A stretch of 12,476 nt of DNA from Burkholderiales bacterium (GTDB taxonomy: Bacteria; Pseudomonadota; Gammaproteobacteria; Burkholderiales; Casimicrobiaceae), in the NCBI GenBank assembly GCA_031257235.1, contig JAIRPA010000034.1:1-12476 (forward strand), read 5' to 3'. Under the pieces are notes generated by a model. That model worked only from the letters and a program-made list of their open reading frames with translations, did no database searches and was not told the DNA's origin. Shown here in pieces: positions 11,266 through 12,476 of the stretch. Every line of letters starts with the position of its first letter. Position 1 is the stretch's first letter. The position numbers were made by a program, and so were the translations under genes.

Positions 11266-12476
11266 TGAAGCCCGCCCTTCGTGTTTCCCTTATTCGGCTG
11301 TGCGTTTTTCTGCTCTTGGGCGGGATCACGCTTGCGCACTTTTTTGTGTTACGCGCGGCGGATTTTGTGTGGAATGATTCGCTTTTTTCGGCAGCCACAA
11401 AAAGCGATATATTAAGCGCGTTGGCCATCGGCATCCGCTTCGATCTTTCCGCGTGGGCGTATTTATTATTAGTCCCGACAATACTTTTGTTTATTCCTTT
11501 GCCGCCTATGTGGGCGCGTCGTCGGTTTGTTGTTGCCGGCGGTGTTTTAATCGTGACCGCATTGCCTCTTTTGATCATGGGCTGGATAGATTGTGAGTTG
11601 ATTCGATTCACCAAAGCGCGAATGACCCCCGCTACCGTCTTTTTATTCACCGAAGGCGAGTGGCAACTCAAAGATTTTTATCATTATATTTATCTATTCA
11701 TCGTTGCCGTGATTGCCCTGACACTTTGGTTGGTAGGCATCATCAAAACCGTCAGATGGGGCGGCCACAAGATGAATGCGGAGAATGATCTTTATCATGC
11801 CTTCGCGCCTCAATTTTATAGAATGGTTGGGCTCTTGCCGTTGTTGTGTGTGTTGGTGATCGGTATTCGCGGCGGCATCACGCATTCAAAACCGATCAAA
11901 CCGGTGGATACTTTTCCCGAACTGCATTTAGGCAATTGGGCATTAAACACGCCTTTTGTTTTTATCAAAAGTATGAAAAGCGCCAAGATGGTCACACCGA
12001 AATATTTTGACGATCATCGGCAGATGATGATGTTGTTAAACGGTGCCGACAATAACGTCTCGCACATCAAGGCTTACAGAAAGGAAAATCCGCAAAATAT
12101 TGTTATTCTCATTATGGAAAGCCTCTCTTTGGGTTATATGGGGGAGGTGAATCATGTGAAAACATATACTCCGTTTTTGGATCAATTGGCGGCGCAATCC
12201 TTGTTTTTTTCCAATGCCTACGCAAACGCAAACCGCAGTATTGACGGCATTCCGGCGGTGTTGGCGGCATTGCCCGCGCTGGGGGCAGAGCCTTTTTTAA
12301 CTTCCCCTTACGCGACGGCATCGTTTGAGGGCTTGCCCGCAACTTTATCCAAGCACGGTTATCAATCGGCGTTTTTTCATGGCGCAAAACGCGGCTCTAT
12401 GTTTTTTGATCAATTTACGAAGCGCGCGGGGTTTGATGTTCATTTTGCGCGGGAAGATTATCCCAATCCTGCCGAT
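11265..12476 (+). CDS. LTA-synthase/sulfatase-family membrane enzyme, partial (cut by right edge)
   Basis: 404 codons from ATG 11265, open to the window end. About five N-terminal membrane segments (roughly 10-29, 61-80, 89-107, 139-161, 186-202) precede a periplasmic alkaline-phosphatase-fold domain starting near 276. NIVILIMESLSLGYMG (278-292) has the metal-ligand E285. NRSIDGIPAVLAALPALGAEPF (323-344) holds S325, the likely nucleophile in the Ser-type branch of this family. FFHGAKRGSMFFDQFTKRAGF (370-390) is also typical. The C-terminal metal-binding part lies outside the window. Relatives transfer phosphoglycerol or phosphoethanolamine from phospholipids to glycans (LtaS, OpgB, EptA superfamily). 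Overlap with the O-antigen ligase gene suggests it modifies the same surface glycan, though the substrate is unknown. Confidence 0.88.
   Translation, partial: MKPALRVSLIRLCVFLLLGGITLAHFFVLRAADFVWNDSLFSAATKSDILSALAIGIRFDLSAWAYLLLVPTILLFIPLPPMWARRRFVVAGGVLIVTALPLLIMGWIDCELIRFTKARMTPATVFLFTEGEWQLKDFYHYIYLFIVAVIALTLWLVGIIKTVRWGGHKMNAENDLYHAFAPQFYRMVGLLPLLCVLVIGIRGGITHSKPIKPVDTFPELHLGNWALNTPFVFIKSMKSAKMVTPKYFDDHRQMMMLLNGADNNVSHIKAYRKENPQNIVILIMESLSLGYMGEVNHVKTYTPFLDQLAAQSLFFSNAYANANRSIDGIPAVLAALPALGAEPFLTSPYATASFEGLPATLSKHGYQSAFFHGAKRGSMFFDQFTKRAGFDVHFAREDYPNPAD

Noticed and set aside
1..12476. CRISPR arrays, tRNA or rRNA genes, transposases
   Set aside because: No regularly spaced repeats with unique spacers, no tRNA cloverleaf or rRNA-like stretch, and no transposase/integrase motif was seen on either strand.

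Overview
The window looks like a chromosomal segment of a Gram-negative proteobacterium. Several lipoproteins carry lipoboxes. A TPR protein sits directly before lolB, an arrangement known mainly from gamma- and betaproteobacteria. The D-amino-acid transaminase has the VYLQVTRGVAPRDH-type core common in gammaproteobacteria. There is also a type VI secretion Hcp and a set of surface-glycan genes. I cannot name the genus. Lineage is inferred from gene content only, not from a marker gene.

Layout. (1) Positions 1-2333, minus strand: a four-gene operon led by hcp. It continues with an unrecognised leaderless protein with four C-terminal cysteines, then two paralogous TPR lipoproteins, the last cut by the window edge. 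This reads as a T6SS accessory island, possibly an Hcp-linked cargo/immunity cassette. It is visibly more A/T-rich than the rest. (2) 2334-2802: an A/T-rich non-coding stretch with operator-like palindromes and promoters. (3) 2803-3690: a D-alanine aminotransferase gene, convergent across a palindrome cluster with a small exported protein of unknown function (3837-4301). (4) 4638-7178: TPR protein plus LolB, the outer-membrane lipoprotein receptor. This pair is flanked on both sides by same-orientation copies of a structured non-coding repeat of about 168 bp. (5) 7358-9899, minus strand: two tandem family-25 glycosyltransferase paralogues and a Stealth-family sugar-phosphate transferase. (6) 9985-12476, plus strand: an O-antigen ligase/polymerase-family membrane protein, overlapping by one base a membrane-anchored LTA-synthase/sulfatase-family enzyme that runs off the right edge.

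Parts 5 and 6 form a divergent cell-surface polysaccharide locus. Two GT25 enzymes would add sugars, Stealth would build a phosphodiester-linked element, and the WaaL/Wzy-type protein would ligate or polymerise the glycan in the periplasm. The LTA-synthase-type enzyme would add a phospho-substituent such as phosphoglycerol or phosphoethanolamine. LolB from part 4 inserts lipoproteins, possibly including the TPR lipoproteins of part 1, into the outer membrane. No rRNA, tRNA, CRISPR array, transposase or integrase was seen. The most distinctive non-coding signal is the duplicated structured repeat, whose two copies keep the same hairpin with different stem sequences.
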